Shown here: positions 62,894 through 64,000 of the stretch, in pieces
Layout of the letters: each line of letters opens with the position of its first letter
Position numbering within the stretch: the first letter of the stretch is position 1
Assembly: GCF_900070205.1 (NCBI RefSeq)
Contig: NZ_FAOO01000008.1
Coordinates: 62,057-126,056, forward strand
DNA: 64,000 nucleotides
Reading direction: 5' to 3'
From: Candidatus Thermokryptus mobilis
Lineage (GTDB): Bacteria > Bacteroidota > Ignavibacteria > Kryptoniales > Kryptoniaceae
Program-made: the position numbers and the translations under genes
The notes under the pieces: model-generated
Seen by the model: the letters and a program-made list of their open reading frames with translations, nothing else
Databases searched by the model: none
Told to the model about the DNA's origin: nothing

Positions 62894-64000
62894 ATGAGTG
62901 AGAACCCAGTTGAGAGGACCGATGGAAAGCCGGTTGAAGTTGGGGTGTGGGATTATTTCTATGTGATTTACAAGTGGCGCAAGTTTATACTTATAAATGT
63001 TTTCGTTTTGACATTTGTTGCTGTTATCGTTGCACTTCTTCTTCCTGTCCAGTATAAGGCAACTGCAACTGTGATAGCTCCGCAAAGGAGCGATATTTTT
63101 GGTGGGCTTGGTGGGGTCATAACTCAATCAATTCGTGAATTTGCACCGTTTTTAAGGGGGCTTGGTGGGAATCAACCGCCACTTTTTACTTATCTAGCTA
63201 TACTTAACAGCAGAACCGCAATGGAAAAAGTTGTTGAAAGGTTTAACCTTATCAAGGTTTATGATATAAAAGATTCCTCAATGGAGAAGGCGATAAAGAA
63301 GCTTCGGGGTAATACGGATTTTGAAATTGATGAAAATGGGGTTCTCGTGATAAATGTTTATGATGAAGATAAAAAGCGAGCAGCTGATATGGCGAATTAT
63401 TTCGTTGAGGTTTTAAATGAGATAAACATAAGGCTTAACACTGAAGAGGCGAGGAACAGAAGGCTTTTGATTGAGCGCAGGTATCTTCAGAATCTTGCGG
63501 ATTTAAAGTCGGCAGAGGATACTTTAAAGAAGTTTCAGCAGAAGTATGGAATTTATTACTTGCCCGAGCAAACGAAGGCAGCTGTTACAGCTGCAGCTGA
63601 GCTTGAGGCTCAGATAATAGCCGAGGAGGTAAAGCTTGGGATTTTACGCCGACAACTCGGCGAGGATGCGCCGGAGGTGAAGCTTGCAAAAATTCAAATT
63701 GAAGAGATGAGAAAACGTCTCAATCAGATGAAGGAGGGAAACGATAAGATAAAAGATGAGATGAGTTTGTTTGTTCCGTTCAAGGATGTGCCAGAACTTG
63801 GTCTTCAATACCTTAGATTGTATCGGGACTATGAGATTCAGAGCAAGCTTCTTGAGTTCATCCTTCCACTTTATGAGCAGGCGAAGATAGAGGAGCAAAG
63901 GGATGTCCCTGTGGTTCAGGTTCTTGATCGCGCAGTTCCGCCGGAGAAAAAAGCAAGACCATTTAGGACATTGATCGTTGTCTCGGTTTTCGCTTCAGCA
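62894..64000 (+). CDS. Wzz/GumC-type polysaccharide chain-length determinant, N-terminal part (3' truncated by window edge)
   Basis: An open frame of 369 codons from ATG 62894 to the end of the window without a stop. After a short cytoplasmic start (GVWDYFYVIYKWRKF) there is a transmembrane helix (ILINVFVLTFVAVIVALLLP), then the Wzz domain (VQYKATATVIAPQRSDIFGG) and a long periplasmic coiled coil (about residues 160-340). The last residues, VVQVLDRAVPPEKKARPFRT, followed by a new hydrophobic stretch, mark the second transmembrane helix and the proline-rich segment typical of the family. Such proteins set the length of exported polysaccharides. Whether a tyrosine-kinase domain follows is outside the window. 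It may open a second polysaccharide locus. Confidence 0.88.
   Translation, partial: MSENPVERTDGKPVEVGVWDYFYVIYKWRKFILINVFVLTFVAVIVALLLPVQYKATATVIAPQRSDIFGGLGGVITQSIREFAPFLRGLGGNQPPLFTYLAILNSRTAMEKVVERFNLIKVYDIKDSSMEKAIKKLRGNTDFEIDENGVLVINVYDEDKKRAADMANYFVEVLNEINIRLNTEEARNRRLLIERRYLQNLADLKSAEDTLKKFQQKYGIYYLPEQTKAAVTAAAELEAQIIAEEVKLGILRRQLGEDAPEVKLAKIQIEEMRKRLNQMKEGNDKIKDEMSLFVPFKDVPELGLQYLRLYRDYEIQSKLLEFILPLYEQAKIEEQRDVPVVQVLDRAVPPEKKARPFRTLIVVSVFASA

Noticed and set aside
62834..63127. Minus-strand open frames at 62834-63127 and 63644-63898
   Set aside because: Opposite the Wzz-type gene, which is open to the window edge and has clear family features.

Overview
The window is a gene-dense, AT-rich stretch of a bacterial chromosome. 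It most likely comes from a member of the Bacteroidota/Ignavibacteriota/Kryptonia-type (FCB) lineage. The evidence is a short primary sigma factor without region 1.1, two secreted proteins with FlgD-like or type IX-style C-terminal domains (motifs YPNPF and NYPNPFN) plus a third with SPNPF, a PorV/PorQ-like barrel, giant TPR envelope proteins, and many genes joined by ATGA/GTGA/TGATG overlaps. A NifJ-type pyruvate:ferredoxin oxidoreductase suggests anaerobic or microaerobic metabolism, while nuoABCDEF shows a respiratory chain. The exact genus is not established. There is no CRISPR array, insertion sequence, rRNA, recognisable tRNA or prophage. No gene-free stretch exceeds about 240 bases.

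Layout. Bases 1-1318 (+): end of a class III nucleotide cyclase, then birA. Bases 1321-14831 (-): an oligopeptide-type ABC ATPase, an NlpC/P60 lipoprotein, rpoD, two tandem EutN/CcmL microcompartment vertex proteins, a small Cys-rich protein, a GAF-GAF-degenerate GGDEF sensor, a two-gene NifJ-like PFOR, ispG, a rhomboid protease, pgk, a secreted protein and gap. Intrinsic terminators follow rpoD, pgk and gap. Bases 14971-21136 (+): TPR lipoprotein, pyrK, pyrD, folC, rho. Bases 21138-25290 (-): crp-like regulator, PHP phosphoesterase, ribH and a secreted propeller protein.

Bases 25355-36361 (-) form one tightly overlapping eight-gene operon that looks like an exopolysaccharide synthesis and secretion machine: BcsB-like protein, MshEN-GT2 synthase, GT-C membrane protein, HlyD-type adaptor, VTC fragment, CotH/Ycf48-like secreted protein, GH8-like lipoprotein and an outer-membrane barrel. 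A deletion appears to have fused the start of the VTC gene to the middle of the cotH gene. A MuiA/DUF4139 gene diverges from this operon, followed by an OPT transporter with a UUCG-hairpin terminator.

Bases 40336-49046 (+): nuoABCDEF (no nuoG-N follows), two NTF2-like lipoproteins, pheA, ftsX, a HIT protein, a DUF2231 membrane protein and trmB. Bases 49176-62816 (+) hold the most unusual region: a secreted discoidin-like/FlgD-like protein, a PorV/PorQ-like barrel, a 985-residue barrel with calcium-type loops, a 1051-residue TPR protein, ExbB, ExbD, a TonB-like/DUF4159 fusion, a lipoprotein, and a second lipoprotein that fuses the same lipoprotein domain to DUF4159. I read this as an energised inner-to-outer membrane envelope system with paired DUF4159 proteins on the two membranes. 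The window ends inside a Wzz-type chain-length protein (62894 onward).
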